Shown here: piece by piece, positions 1-7,782 of the stretch | Layout of the letters: each line of letters begins with the position of its first letter | Position numbering within the stretch: the first letter of the stretch is position 1 | Assembly: GCF_022829545.1 (NCBI RefSeq) | Contig: NZ_JAKSYM010000080.1 | Span: 60,124-124,123, forward strand | DNA length: 64,000 nt | From: Methylobacterium sp. J-030 | GTDB taxonomy: Bacteria; Pseudomonadota; Alphaproteobacteria; Rhizobiales; Beijerinckiaceae | Reading direction: 5' to 3' | The notes under the pieces: model-generated | Database searches by the model: none | What the model was told of the DNA's origin: nothing | What the model saw: the letters and a program-made list of their open reading frames with translations, nothing else | Program-made: the position numbers and the translations under genes

Positions 1-267
1 ATCGGCCGAGGGCTCGATGGCGAAGGGCTCGTGGCGGCCATCGCGCCGGCCCGCAACGATCTGGAGCCGCCGGCCCTCACCGTGGCGCCGGTGATCGGGA
101 CCGTGCTGGCGGCGCTGCGCGAGCGCGGCGGACGGCTGGCGCGGATGTCGGGCTCCGGCGCGACGGTCTTCGCGCTGTTCGCCGACCGGCGCCAGGCGGT
201 GCGGGCGGCCGTGGCCCTGCGTGCCGCTCATCCGGATTGGTGGGTGGCGCCGACCTTCCTGCGCTGA
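1..267 (+). CDS. ispE: 4-diphosphocytidyl-2-C-methyl-D-erythritol kinase, C-terminal part (5' truncated by window)
   Basis: This is the C-terminal end of the GHMP-family kinase that phosphorylates CDP-methylerythritol in the MEP isoprenoid pathway in the cytosol. The frame is open from base 1 and ends in TGA at 265-267, so the start lies outside the window. About 88 codons are visible. They carry the RNDLE segment and the glycine-rich [12 protein letters not shown] motif typical of the IspE C-terminus. The tail WWVAPTFLR is a normal IspE ending. The only doubt is the missing N-terminus. Confidence 0.85.
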   Translation: MGRGLDGEGLVAAIAPARNDLEPPALTVAPVIGTVLAALRERGGRLARMSGSGATVFALFADRRQAVRAAVALRAAHPDWWVAPTFLR

Positions 268-745
268 GATGAGCGCGCGTTCGGTCCGGTTCCCCATCGT
301 CGGCCGTGACGCCGCCGCCCGCTTCCGGAACGATCCCGCGCCGGCGCCGGGCAAGCGGCAGGTCGGCGGGACCGATCGCGCTGGCGACATCGAAGGTCAC
401 CGTTGGCCCGAAACCGGCCCGGCCGCACAGATAGGCGCCACTGTCTCCGAGAGTGAGCCCGGCGGGATCCGCGGTGCCGCGGCCGAACGCGATGGCGCCG
501 CTCGACACCAGGACGGCCCCTTGCACCGCGAGGACGGCCGCGTCGGCAGAAAGGCCGGACACGACCGGCAGATGCCCGCCCCCACCCCATTGTGCCGATC
601 GAGCGACAGCGACGCGCGCCGCCCCTCGCGGGTAACGACGCGGGCTAGGTCAGGTCCGGCCCGACGGCACCGGCGGTCAGGTCGCGGGCGCTCGGCCTGA
701 GCCGATCCAGGCTGATCGTTCGTCCCGGGACACGAATCATCACGG
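268..745. other. Intergenic region with no confident gene
   Basis: This 478-base stretch lies between the convergent ends of ispE and the chloride transporter. A minus-strand frame with a GTG at 562 encodes a plausible low-complexity stretch (residues such as VLAVQGAVLVSSGAIAFGRG), but it has no clear start signal and runs about 190 bases antisense into ispE. It could be a decayed gene remnant. I see no RNA gene or terminator with a T-tract. Confidence 0.4.
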
Positions 746-2575
746 TCATGCTCCCGATCCCGCGCCCTGGCTGCCCCGGCCTCTCCGGTAGAACGCGCGG
801 CGCTCGGCCTCGGCCCGCACCACGGTCGCGCGCACCTGAAGCAAGTCCTTGCGGGTCAGCAATCCGACCAAGCGACCGCTCGTCGGATCGGTGACCGGCA
901 GTCGCCCCTGCCCGCCTGAGAGCATCACGTCGAGGGCATGCGAGACCACGTCGCCCGGATGGACAATTGCGAGATCGGCATCCGAGACGCGCTGGCCGAG
1001 CGTGTCGGCCGCCGGATTGCCGTCCCGCTCCGCCAGGGTCCCGCGCAGGGCGTCGCTGCGGGAGACCAGCCCCACCGGTCGGCCCGCCGCGTCGACGACC
1101 GGATAGGCGTGGTGGGCGCCGGCCTCGATGGCGGCCTGCGCCGCCCGCAGCGGCATGGCGGCGGCGAGCGTGTCGACGGAGCGCGTCATCACCGCCTCGA
1201 CCCGGGTGAGATCGTAGGGATCGATCCCGTATTCCCGGGTGATGTGCTGGCCGCGCCGGGCGATCTTCTCCGTGAGGATCGAGCGCTTGAGCAGCAGCAC
1301 GGTCACCGCGTAGGCCGTCATGGTGGCGGCGAGCAGCGGCGCGAGGGCGGCGACATCGCCCGTCACCTCGACCGCGAAGACCACGCCCGTGAGCGGCGCG
1401 GGCAAGGTCCCGCCGAGCATCGCCGCCATGCCGATCAACGCCCAGAACCCGTGCGCGCCGGGCAGCACGAGGCCGATCAACCAGCCCGCGGCCCCGCCCA
1501 GGATCAGCAGCGGCGCGAGCACGCCCCCGGAGGTCCCCGACGACAAGGCGGCGAGCCAGATCACCGCCTTGACGACCAGGATCGTCGCGACCGCACCCGC
1601 CAGCATGTGGCCCGACAGGAGATCGTGGATCACGTCGTAGCCGACGCCCAGCGCCCGCGGCTCCACGAGGCCACCCAGACCCACCACGACGGCGCCGAGG
1701 GCCGGCCACCACATCCAGTGGAGGGGAAGCCGGCCGAACCCGTCCTCCAGGGCGTAGAGGGCCCGTGTCAGAACGCCCGAGATCAGGCCGCAGGCGAGGC
1801 CCAGAGCCGCGCAGGCGGGAAGGCCCCACCAGGGCAGCGCCGGATTGTCGGCGAAGGGAAACAGCGGGCCTGCCCCGAACAGGGCCGGCCGCCAGCAAGC
1901 CGCCGTCACCGCCCCGACCGTCACCGGGACGAGGCTGCGCGGGCGCCACTCGAACAGCAACACCTCGACGGCGAGCAGCACCGCCGCAACGGGCGTCCCG
2001 AAGATGGCCGTCATACCGGCGGCGGCGCCTGCTACCAGCAGAGTCTTCCGCTCGGCGGCGCTCAGGTGGAAGAACTGCGCGAACAACGAGCCGACCGCGC
2101 CGCCCGTGACGATGATCGGCCCCTCCGCGCCGAAGGGCCCGCCGGTGCCGATCGCCACCGCGGAGGAGAGCGGTTTTAGCACCGCCACCTTGGGCGACAT
2201 CCGGCTGCCGCCGATCAGGATCGCCTCCATGGCCTCCGGGATGCCGTGGCCGCGGATCTTTTCGGACCCGTAGCGCGCCAGGGCGCCGACGATGAGCGCG
2301 CCGATCACCGGGATCGCGACCATCCAGGGGCCCGGCGCGGCACCTGCGAGGGAGGTCAGGCTCGGGTCGAGGCGGCCGTACCACGCGAGATTGGTCACGA
2401 GGCCGATCAGCGTGAGCAGAATCCAGGCGGTGCCGCTTGCGGCAGTGCCGGTGACGATCGCCATCCCGGCGAGGACCACCACGCGCCGATCGGCGCTGAA
2501 ATCACCCAGCGCCCGGCGCCGGGGACCAGCCCCACCGCGCTCGAACTCGCTCCCGCCGTCCATCAGGGCCTCCAC
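746..2575 (-). CDS. CLC-family chloride channel/transporter with C-terminal CBS pair
   Basis: A 609-residue inner-membrane CLC protein, a Cl- channel or Cl-/H+ antiporter. Selectivity-filter elements are visible: GHGIPE at about residues 109-114 (His replaces the Ser of the common GSGIP), GPFGAEGP at 146-153 with gating Glu151, and GTSGGVLAP further on. Many hydrophobic helices fill residues 30-440. Two CBS domains follow (about 450-605), the first beginning near VEAVMTRSVDTLAAA and the second near GQRVSDADLAIV; these commonly bind adenine nucleotides. The start is GTG at 2575; an ATG at 2563 in the same frame is an alternative. It is divergent from a MarR regulator with a palindrome in the shared promoter region, so repression by that protein is a reasonable inference. 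Confidence 0.9.
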   Translation of the reverse strand: MEALMDGGSEFERGGAGPRRRALGDFSADRRVVVLAGMAIVTGTAASGTAWILLTLIGLVTNLAWYGRLDPSLTSLAGAAPGPWMVAIPVIGALIVGALARYGSEKIRGHGIPEAMEAILIGGSRMSPKVAVLKPLSSAVAIGTGGPFGAEGPIIVTGGAVGSLFAQFFHLSAAERKTLLVAGAAAGMTAIFGTPVAAVLLAVEVLLFEWRPRSLVPVTVGAVTAACWRPALFGAGPLFPFADNPALPWWGLPACAALGLACGLISGVLTRALYALEDGFGRLPLHWMWWPALGAVVVGLGGLVEPRALGVGYDVIHDLLSGHMLAGAVATILVVKAVIWLAALSSGTSGGVLAPLLILGGAAGWLIGLVLPGAHGFWALIGMAAMLGGTLPAPLTGVVFAVEVTGDVAALAPLLAATMTAYAVTVLLLKRSILTEKIARRGQHITREYGIDPYDLTRVEAVMTRSVDTLAAAMPLRAAQAAIEAGAHHAYPVVDAAGRPVGLVSRSDALRGTLAERDGNPAADTLGQRVSDADLAIVHPGDVVSHALDVMLSGGQGRLPVTDPTSGRLVGLLTRKDLLQVRATVVRAEAERRAFYRRGRGSQGAGSGA

Positions 2576-2594
2576 GATCCATCGATCCGCTATT

Positions 2595-2613
2595 TATATC
2601 GGATTACGATATA
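2595..2613. promoter_or_regulatory. Perfect inverted repeat, candidate MarR operator
   Basis: TATATCG, five bases, then CGATATA: a perfect 7-bp inverted repeat in an AT-rich island between the divergent starts of the CLC gene (2575) and the MarR gene (2703). Size and spacing suit a dimeric winged-helix repressor. Its binding by the neighbouring protein is inferred, not shown. Confidence 0.55.
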
Positions 2614-2702
2614 TTCTAGACGGGATCGACAGCCGGTCGGAGCGGATCGGCGTCAGTCGGCACAGGACACGCATGGATGCCCGGGAAGCTGGGGGGAACG
2701 CG

Positions 2703-3131
2703 ATGGATGCGGATGCGTCGGGCGCCGATACGTTGTCGGCGGAGCAATATGCAGCGCTGGCGGACTTCCGGTTTCGCCTCCGGCGCTTCCTGGCGTTCAG
2801 CGAGACTGCGGCAGCACGGGCCGGATTACCGCCGCAGCAGCATCAGGCCCTGTTGACCCTGGCCGGCCATGTCGGTCGCACGCCTGCGACCGTCGGGCTG
2901 CTGGCGGAGCAGTTGCTGATCGCACCCCACAGCGCCGCCGAACTGGTCGCCCGCATGGTCGATGCCGGATTGCTGACGAAGACGCGGGCCGCGCAGGATC
3001 GGCGCCGGAGCGAGCTGGCGCTCACGCCTCGGGCCGAGGCGCTGCTGCGAACGTTGACCGCGGCCCATCTGGAGGAGTTGCGCGGATTGGCGCCCGCCCT
3101 GGCGGGGGCGCTGGCTTCGGCGACGCGTTGA
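2703..3131 (+). CDS. MarR-family transcriptional regulator
   Basis: A 142-residue cytoplasmic DNA-binding protein with the MarR winged-helix layout. An N-terminal helix (RFRLRRFLAFSE) is followed by PPQQHQALLTLAGH, the recognition helix region APHSAAELVARMVDAGLL, and the wing TRAAQDRRRSELALT, where the D-R-R-x-S pattern is diagnostic. The ATG at 2703 follows a GGGGGGAA ribosome-binding site; another in-frame ATG at 2673 would add ten residues. It is transcribed away from the CLC gene, with a palindrome between them, suggesting autoregulation and control of the transporter. The ligand is unknown. Confidence 0.85.
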   Translation: MDADASGADTLSAEQYAALADFRFRLRRFLAFSETAAARAGLPPQQHQALLTLAGHVGRTPATVGLLAEQLLIAPHSAAELVARMVDAGLLTKTRAAQDRRRSELALTPRAEALLRTLTAAHLEELRGLAPALAGALASATR

Positions 3132-3191
3132 TGTCGGCCGGCCCCGGGCCGGTTTCGGCGCAGCGACCAAGCGATGGGACGCGGTCTCGGC

Positions 3192-4211
3192 TCAGCGCGC
3201 CCGTGCCACGCAGAACTCTACAGCCCCGTTGAGCGCCGCCTTCACGGGGCCGTCCGGGAAGACGTCGAGCGCCGTCCGGGCCTCGGCGCCGTAATGATGG
3301 GCGCGGGCCACGGTCTCCTCCAGCGCGCCGTGGCGGTGGAGCAGGTCGAGGGCGGTCTCCAGGTCGCCGTCGCGGATCTCGCCCTGCTGCAGCGTCCGCC
3401 GCCAGAAACCGCGCTCGCCCTCGCTGCCCCGGCGATAGGCCAGCACGATCGGCAGGGTGATCTTTCCCTCGCGAAAATCATCGCCGACGTTCTTGCCGAG
3501 TTCGGCCGATGTGCCACCGTAATCGAGCACGTCGTCGATCAACTGAAAGGCGATGCCGAGGCTCATGCCGTAGGACCGCGCCGCCGCCTGCTCGACCTCC
3601 GGGCGTCCGGCCAGCACGGGCCCGACCTCGCAGGCCGCCGCGAACAGCTCGGCGGTCTTGCCGCGGATCACCGCGAGGTAGGCCGCCTCGTCGGTCTCCA
3701 GGTTCTTGGCGTTGGTGAGCTGCATCACCTCGCCCTCGGCGATCACCGTGGCGGCGGCCGAGAGGATGTCGAGCGCCTTCAGCGAGCCGACCTCCACCAT
3801 CATCCGGAAGGCCTGACCGAGCAGGAAATCGCCGACCAGCACCGAGGCCTCGTTGCCCCACTTGATCCGGGCCGCGACCCGCCCGCGGCGCATGTCGCTC
3901 TCGTCGACCACGTCGTCGTGCAGAAGGGTTGCCGTATGCATGAACTCGACGCTGGCGGCGAGCTTCACGTCGCCGTCCGTCTCGCCCGCGTAGTCGCAGA
4001 GCCTGGCACAGGCGAGCGTCAGGATCGGGCGCAGGCGCTTGCCGCCGGAGGCGATCAGGTGGTTGGCCACCTCCGGGATCATCGTCACCTCGGAGCCCGT
4101 CCGCGACAGGATCGTGGTGTTGACCCGTGCCATCCCGTCCGCCACCAGCGCGACGAGGTCGTTCAGCCCCGCCTCGGCCTCGGGCTTCGGGTTCTCGATG
4201 GAGAGGGCCAT
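3192..4211 (-). CDS. Long-chain trans-polyprenyl diphosphate synthase (octa-/decaprenyl type)
   Basis: A 339-residue head-to-tail prenyltransferase that extends FPP/GPP with IPP to make the ubiquinone side chain. The first Asp-rich motif is LLHDDVVDESDMRRG and the second is QLIDDVLDYGGT; both bind Mg-diphosphate. GGKRLRP near residue 70 is the usual substrate-binding segment, and KTAELFAAAC and DDFREGKITLP are also conserved. Length matches IspB/DdsA proteins. Alphaproteobacteria often make Q10, so decaprenyl is likely, but chain length cannot be read from sequence. The ATG at 4211 was chosen because homology begins there, although the frame stays open upstream. It is divergent from the DUF2007 gene. 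Confidence 0.9.
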   Translation of the reverse strand: MALSIENPKPEAEAGLNDLVALVADGMARVNTTILSRTGSEVTMIPEVANHLIASGGKRLRPILTLACARLCDYAGETDGDVKLAASVEFMHTATLLHDDVVDESDMRRGRVAARIKWGNEASVLVGDFLLGQAFRMMVEVGSLKALDILSAAATVIAEGEVMQLTNAKNLETDEAAYLAVIRGKTAELFAAACEVGPVLAGRPEVEQAAARSYGMSLGIAFQLIDDVLDYGGTSAELGKNVGDDFREGKITLPIVLAYRRGSEGERGFWRRTLQQGEIRDGDLETALDLLHRHGALEETVARAHHYGAEARTALDVFPDGPVKAALNGAVEFCVARAR

Positions 4212-4367
4212 ACCCAAGATGCGTGACCTCCAGACCGGTTCCGCCCCGGGCGGAGGGCGATCCCTTCGCACGGGCCCCGCGGCGCCGCAACATCGGCTCC
4301 GGGACGATATGGGTCGCCCGGGCCGCGGAGCCGACGCGGCGAAACCGCCGGGCCGTGGGGCGTTCTC

Positions 4368-4592
4368 ATGATCGAACTGATCCGGGCCAACGACGTCGTG
4401 TTGATCGGGTTCGCCCGCACGGTGCTCGAAGCGGCCGAGATCCCCGTTCTCGTAGCCGACAGCCACATGAGCCTGATGGAGGGCTCGATCGGCATGTTCG
4501 GGCAGCGTCTGCTGGTGCCGCGGGACCACGCGGCCCAGGCGCGGCGCCTGCTCACGGATGCCGGTCTCGCCCACGAATTGCGCCAGCCGTGA
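4368..4592 (+). CDS. DUF2007 domain protein (putative signal transducing protein)
   Basis: A 74-residue soluble protein matching the DUF2007 family, which is small and of unproven function. The typical pattern MIELIRANDVVLIGFARTVL is followed by an acidic stretch and the segment QRLLVPRDHAAQARRLL. Its stop overlaps the next start by four bases (GTGA), so it is translationally coupled to the TrmN6-like methyltransferase, an arrangement often seen in alphaproteobacteria. No membrane segment or signal peptide is visible. Confidence 0.85.
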   Translation: MIELIRANDVVLIGFARTVLEAAEIPVLVADSHMSLMEGSIGMFGQRLLVPRDHAAQARRLLTDAGLAHELRQP

Positions 4593-5332
4593 CCGCCGCA
4601 CCGGACGCCTTCCTGGGCGGACTTCTCCGGCTGCACCAGCCGCTGCGGGGGGCACACCGGGCCGGGACCGACGCGGTGCTGCTCGCCCGGCTTCTGACGC
4701 CGACGCCGGATTGCCGGCTCTGCGATGTCGGTGCCGGGACCGGCGCGGTCGGCCTCGCCTGCGCCGCGCTGGTGCCGGGGCTTCGGCCGACCCTGGTCGA
4801 GCGCGATCCGGGCCTCGCCGAGACGGCGCGGGCGAATGCCGCGCTGAACGGCATCGCCGCCGCAATCGTCCAGGCCGACGTCCTCGCCCCCGCGGCGGAA
4901 CGCCGCGCCGCCGGTCTCCTGCCGGACAGCTTCGACATGGTGTTGACCAACCCGCCGTTCTTCGAAGCCGGGACACATCGCGCCTCGCCGCATCCGAACC
5001 GGTCGGCGGCCCATACCTTTGCCGCGGGAAGCCTGGATGCCTGGATCCGTGCCTGCACGGCGATCCTCAGACCGGGCGGGCGGATCGGCATGATCCACCG
5101 GGCCGACGCGCTCCCGACCTGCCTCGACGCCCTTCGGGGCCGCTTCGGCGGTCTGGCGATCCGCCCCGTCCATGCCCGTGCCGAGGCTCCGGCGATCCGC
5201 GTCCTGATCGCCGCTACGAAGGGGAGCCGCGCGGCGCCGAGCCTGCTGCCGTCCCTGGTGCTGCACGGGCCCGACGGGGCCTTCACCCCGGAGGCGGAGG
5301 CGCTCCACCGGGCCGCGGGCGAGGCGAGTTAG
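4589..5332 (+). CDS. tRNA1(Val) (adenine(37)-N6)-methyltransferase-like protein (TrmN6/YfiC family)
   Basis: A 247-residue class I SAM-dependent methyltransferase. Motif I is DVGAGTGAVGLACA near residue 50. The catalytic NPPFF (N-P-P-[YF]-F) near residue 120 is typical of enzymes methylating exocyclic amino groups of adenine. RAGTDAVLLARLL near the N-terminus is characteristic of the YfiC/TrmN6 group. The start is a GTG overlapping the upstream TGA; the longer open frame further upstream is not coding. Substrate assignment is by family only; related proteins modify other nucleic acids or glutamine. Confidence 0.8.
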   Translation: MTAAPDAFLGGLLRLHQPLRGAHRAGTDAVLLARLLTPTPDCRLCDVGAGTGAVGLACAALVPGLRPTLVERDPGLAETARANAALNGIAAAIVQADVLAPAAERRAAGLLPDSFDMVLTNPPFFEAGTHRASPHPNRSAAHTFAAGSLDAWIRACTAILRPGGRIGMIHRADALPTCLDALRGRFGGLAIRPVHARAEAPAIRVLIAATKGSRAAPSLLPSLVLHGPDGAFTPEAEALHRAAGEAS

Positions 5333-5438
5333 GGTCTCGAAAGGTCGAGACCTTTCGCAGGTCCAGGATAGAGCCCTGGTCGGCCGCTCAGGGCTCCGCC
5401 CCGAGAATCCGCCAAAGGGCTCGCCCTTTGGGAACCCC
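5333..5438. repeat. Dispersed hairpin-rich intergenic element, family 1, copy a
   Basis: The element lies between convergent genes and contains three stems in order: GAAAGGTC/GACCTTTC (5339-5356), CCAGG/CCTGG (5363-5379) and CCAAAGGG/CCCTTTGG (5412-5431). A GGGCTCCGCCCC segment lies between the last two. The same series, in the opposite orientation and longer, is present at 23395-23516. No T-tract follows, so simple terminator function is not obvious. Confidence 0.7.
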
Positions 5439-5460
5439 GATCGCAGAGTCAGGCAGGCGC

Positions 5461-5757
5461 TCAGGCTGCCAAGGCCGCGGGCTCCGCATCGCGGATGCCC
5501 AGGAATCGCTCGACCTCCGGCAGATCCGGGAAGGCCAGGAATTCCGGCCGGAGCGGCGCGGGCAGGCCCTCGAAGTTGAGACCGGGAAAGGTGTCGGGGT
5601 GCGGGTAGAGCTGCCACGCGCCGCCCTCCTCCAGCGGCGCGAATAGGATCGCGACCTTCTCGGCCCCGAGGCGCACGATCCGCGACGGGCTGTACGACAG
5701 GGTTTCGATGCTCCAGTCCCGACGGGCCTTCACGGTGCGGCGCGCGGCGCGATGCAT
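5461..5757 (-). CDS. Hypothetical protein, 98 residues
   Basis: I do not recognise this protein. It starts MHRAARRTVKARRDWSIETL, contains an aromatic, proline-rich middle (AWQLYPHPDTFPGL) and ends in an acidic/alanine tail. It lacks membrane segments. The ATG at 5757 lies 29 bases after the phage-like gene upstream on the same strand and follows a GAAGGAGA ribosome-binding site, so the two are probably co-transcribed. The longer frame to 6222 is shadow. The pair may be a small phage-derived remnant. Confidence 0.6.
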   Translation of the reverse strand: MHRAARRTVKARRDWSIETLSYSPSRIVRLGAEKVAILFAPLEEGGAWQLYPHPDTFPGLNFEGLPAPLRPEFLAFPDLPEVERFLGIRDAEPAALAA

Positions 5758-5786
5758 GGCGGTCTCCTTCGCTTGGGAAATGGGGA

Positions 5787-6500
5787 TCAGGCGGCGCTGC
5801 GGCGGCCGGGGCGCTTCGGCCAGCCGAGCGCCACGAGGCGCGCCTTGGCGTAGTCGCGGACCTCGTCGCGGGTGCCGGGCGGCATCGTGGCGAGGACGGT
5901 CTGCGTGGCGCCGTCCAGCATCAGGTCGGTGACCGCATTGATGGTTGCGGCCTCGTCGATCCGGCGCTTCAGATCGCCCTCGGCCTCGGTGATTTCGTCG
6001 AAGGCGGGCGCCTCCTCGAAATCCTCGTCCACGGCCCGTACGGGGATCTGGTGGGCGCGGAACTCGTCGGCCTCCTCCTCCGAGTAGACGAGCCCGTGCA
6101 GCTCGATCAGCTTGAGGATCACGCGGTCCTTCCCGCGTTTCTCCGCCATGGCGTAGACGTAGGCGGCCTGCTTGCCCGAGACGCGGTAGTTCACGTTCAC
6201 CAGGGCTTCGCCCATCGACCACTCGACCCGCTCGATCCCGGGTTTGGCGCCAGGCAGGCGGCCGGTGACCAGGATCACCGCCTCGTCGCGCTCGGCGCGG
6301 ATGATGGTCGGCGGCTCGAACACGATCCCGGCCTGCGCGGCGATGCGCTCCAGCGTCTTGTGATAGATGACGGCTGTCCCCTGGACGCGCCAGACGTTGC
6401 CCCCGAAGGGCTCGCCGTAGCGGACAAGGATGTCGGCGATCTGCTTGTCGGCGGTTCGCATGCGGGGCTCGTACCGGCGGGAGAAGGCGACGTCGTCCAC
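5787..6500 (-). CDS. Hypothetical protein resembling phage nucleic-acid metabolism proteins
   Basis: A 237-residue soluble protein. The N-terminal half (QIADILVRYGEPFGGNVWRV, later PPTIIRAERDEAVILVTG) and the segment AAYVYAMAEKRGKDRVILKL followed by GLVYSEEEADEF resemble uncharacterised phage proteins encoded near recombination or replication genes; this is from memory of the pattern and not a database result. The C-terminus contains acidic stretches and DLKRRIDEAATINAV. The start shown is GTG at 6500; an ATG at 6461 is possible and neither has a strong ribosome-binding site. It sits immediately upstream of, and divergent from, the ccm genes, where ccmA/ccmB might be expected. Confidence 0.6.
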   Translation of the reverse strand: MDDVAFSRRYEPRMRTADKQIADILVRYGEPFGGNVWRVQGTAVIYHKTLERIAAQAGIVFEPPTIIRAERDEAVILVTGRLPGAKPGIERVEWSMGEALVNVNYRVSGKQAAYVYAMAEKRGKDRVILKLIELHGLVYSEEEADEFRAHQIPVRAVDEDFEEAPAFDEITEAEGDLKRRIDEAATINAVTDLMLDGATQTVLATMPPGTRDEVRDYAKARLVALGWPKRPGRRSAA

Positions 6501-6806
6501 AGCTTTTTGCGGCGACGCCCTTACGTTCTCTTTTTGTTCACTCTCATATGCGCAGTTTCCCCGTAATCCGCAAGGCTCGGACGCGCGAACGCGCGGTGCC
6601 GGACATGCGTCATCCTCCCCAGCCGCCTTTCAGCGCCGGGGCCATGGCCCAGGAGACAACACGAGGGACGCGGGACGGCGCGGGGGAAAGACTCGCGCCG
6701 AGCCGTTTCATGACCTGAGGGCGGCCCGCATCCCGTCGCGCCCGAACACTGCGCGCACGGCCCGCATTGTTGCTGCACCGCACCCTAGAGTAGACCGTCG
6801 GGCACG
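6501..6806. other. Divergent intergenic region between phage-like gene and ccmC
   Basis: 306 bases with no supported gene. The first 60 bases are T-rich relative to the rest (GTTCTCTTTTTGTTCACTC), which is consistent with promoter DNA for the leftward genes. No ccmB remnant was recognised. Confidence 0.4.
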
Positions 6807-7628
6807 ATGCCCGAGACCGCTGCCGCGATGACGCCTTCCCTCTGGACCCGCCTTTCGAATCCCGGCCATTTCATGCGCTGGTCGGGCGCTCTCGTGCCGT
6901 GGCTCACGGCCCTGTCGCTCGCCGTGCTGGCGGTCGGCCTGTATCAGACCTTCTTCGTCGTGCCGCCCGATTACCAGCAGGGCGAGACCGTGCGGATCAT
7001 GTACATCCATGTCCCGGCGGCGTGGCTCGGCGTGTTCTTCTACGGCGCCATGAGCCTATCGGCGATCGGCACCCTGGTCTGGCGCCACCCGCTGGCCGAC
7101 GTGGCCCAGCGCGCGGCGGCGCCGATCGGCGCGGCCTTCACGCTGATCTGCCTCGTGACTGGCTCCCTCTGGGGTAAGCCGATGTGGGGCACCTACTGGG
7201 TGTGGGACGCGCGGCTGACCTCGATGCTGATCCTGCTGCTGATCTATTGCGGCATCATCGCCCTCTGGCGCACCCTCGAGGAGCCGAACCGCGCCGCCCG
7301 CGCGGTAGCGATCCTGACGCTGGTCGGCGCCGTGAATCTGCCGATCATCAAGTTCTCGGTGAACTGGTGGTCGACCCTGCACCAGCCAGCCTCGATCCTG
7401 CGCATGGGCGGCCCGACCATCGATCCCTCGATGCTCTACCCGCTGCTGGTGATGATCGCCGCCGCGACGCTCGGCGGCACCACGCTGCATCTCTACGCCA
7501 TGCGGACCGAGATCATGCGCCGCCGGGTCCGGACGCTGACGATCCGCGAGGCCGAGCGCCTGGACCGCGCCCAGCCCCGCCTCACGCCGCAGCCGTCGTC
7601 GGGGCTGCCGGTGGGCCAACCGGTCTAG
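6807..7628 (+). CDS. ccmC: Heme exporter/heme-handling protein CcmC
   Basis: A 273-residue polytopic inner-membrane protein of System I cytochrome c maturation that presents heme to CcmE in the periplasm. The tryptophan-rich WWD signature WGTYWVWDARLTSM is present near residues 130-143. Conserved heme-ligand-type histidines appear in YIHVPAAW and STLHQPASI. Six transmembrane helices are apparent. The start at 6807 could be replaced by the ATG at 6828. It is followed by ccmD (10 bases later) and ccmG. ccmA and ccmB are not upstream here, so they must be elsewhere if the system is complete. Confidence 0.92.
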   Translation: MPETAAAMTPSLWTRLSNPGHFMRWSGALVPWLTALSLAVLAVGLYQTFFVVPPDYQQGETVRIMYIHVPAAWLGVFFYGAMSLSAIGTLVWRHPLADVAQRAAAPIGAAFTLICLVTGSLWGKPMWGTYWVWDARLTSMLILLLIYCGIIALWRTLEEPNRAARAVAILTLVGAVNLPIIKFSVNWWSTLHQPASILRMGGPTIDPSMLYPLLVMIAAATLGGTTLHLYAMRTEIMRRRVRTLTIREAERLDRAQPRLTPQPSSGLPVGQPV

Positions 7629-7638
7629 GAGCGCCGCG

Positions 7639-7782
7639 ATGGATCTCGGGTCTCACGGCGGCTTCATCCTGGCCGCCTACGCCTTCACGGCCCTTGTGAT
7701 GGGCGCGCTCATCGGCAACGCGATCCGCGACCGGCGCGCGCAGGTGCGGGCGCTCAGGGGTTTCGGCGAGGACCGGCGATGA
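7639..7782 (+). CDS. ccmD: Heme exporter protein CcmD
   Basis: A 47-residue single-pass membrane protein, easily missed because of its length. It has a short N-terminus (MDLGSHGGFI), one hydrophobic helix (LAAYAFTALVMGALIGNAI) and a basic cytoplasmic tail (RDRRAQVRALRG). This matches the size and topology of CcmD, which releases holo-CcmE from the CcmABC complex. Position between ccmC and ccmG is diagnostic. Its TGA overlaps the ATG of ccmG by four bases. Confidence 0.88.
   Translation: MDLGSHGGFILAAYAFTALVMGALIGNAIRDRRAQVRALRGFGEDRR

Noticed and set aside
77..562. Minus-strand frame of 161 codons over the ispE end and the following gap
   Set aside because: It overlaps ispE in antisense by about 190 bases and lacks a ribosome-binding site; at most a decayed remnant at 268-562.
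645..2384. 579-codon frame on the minus strand within the CLC gene
   Set aside because: Arg/Gly-rich shadow in another frame of a high-GC gene; the CLC motifs are all in the overlapping frame.
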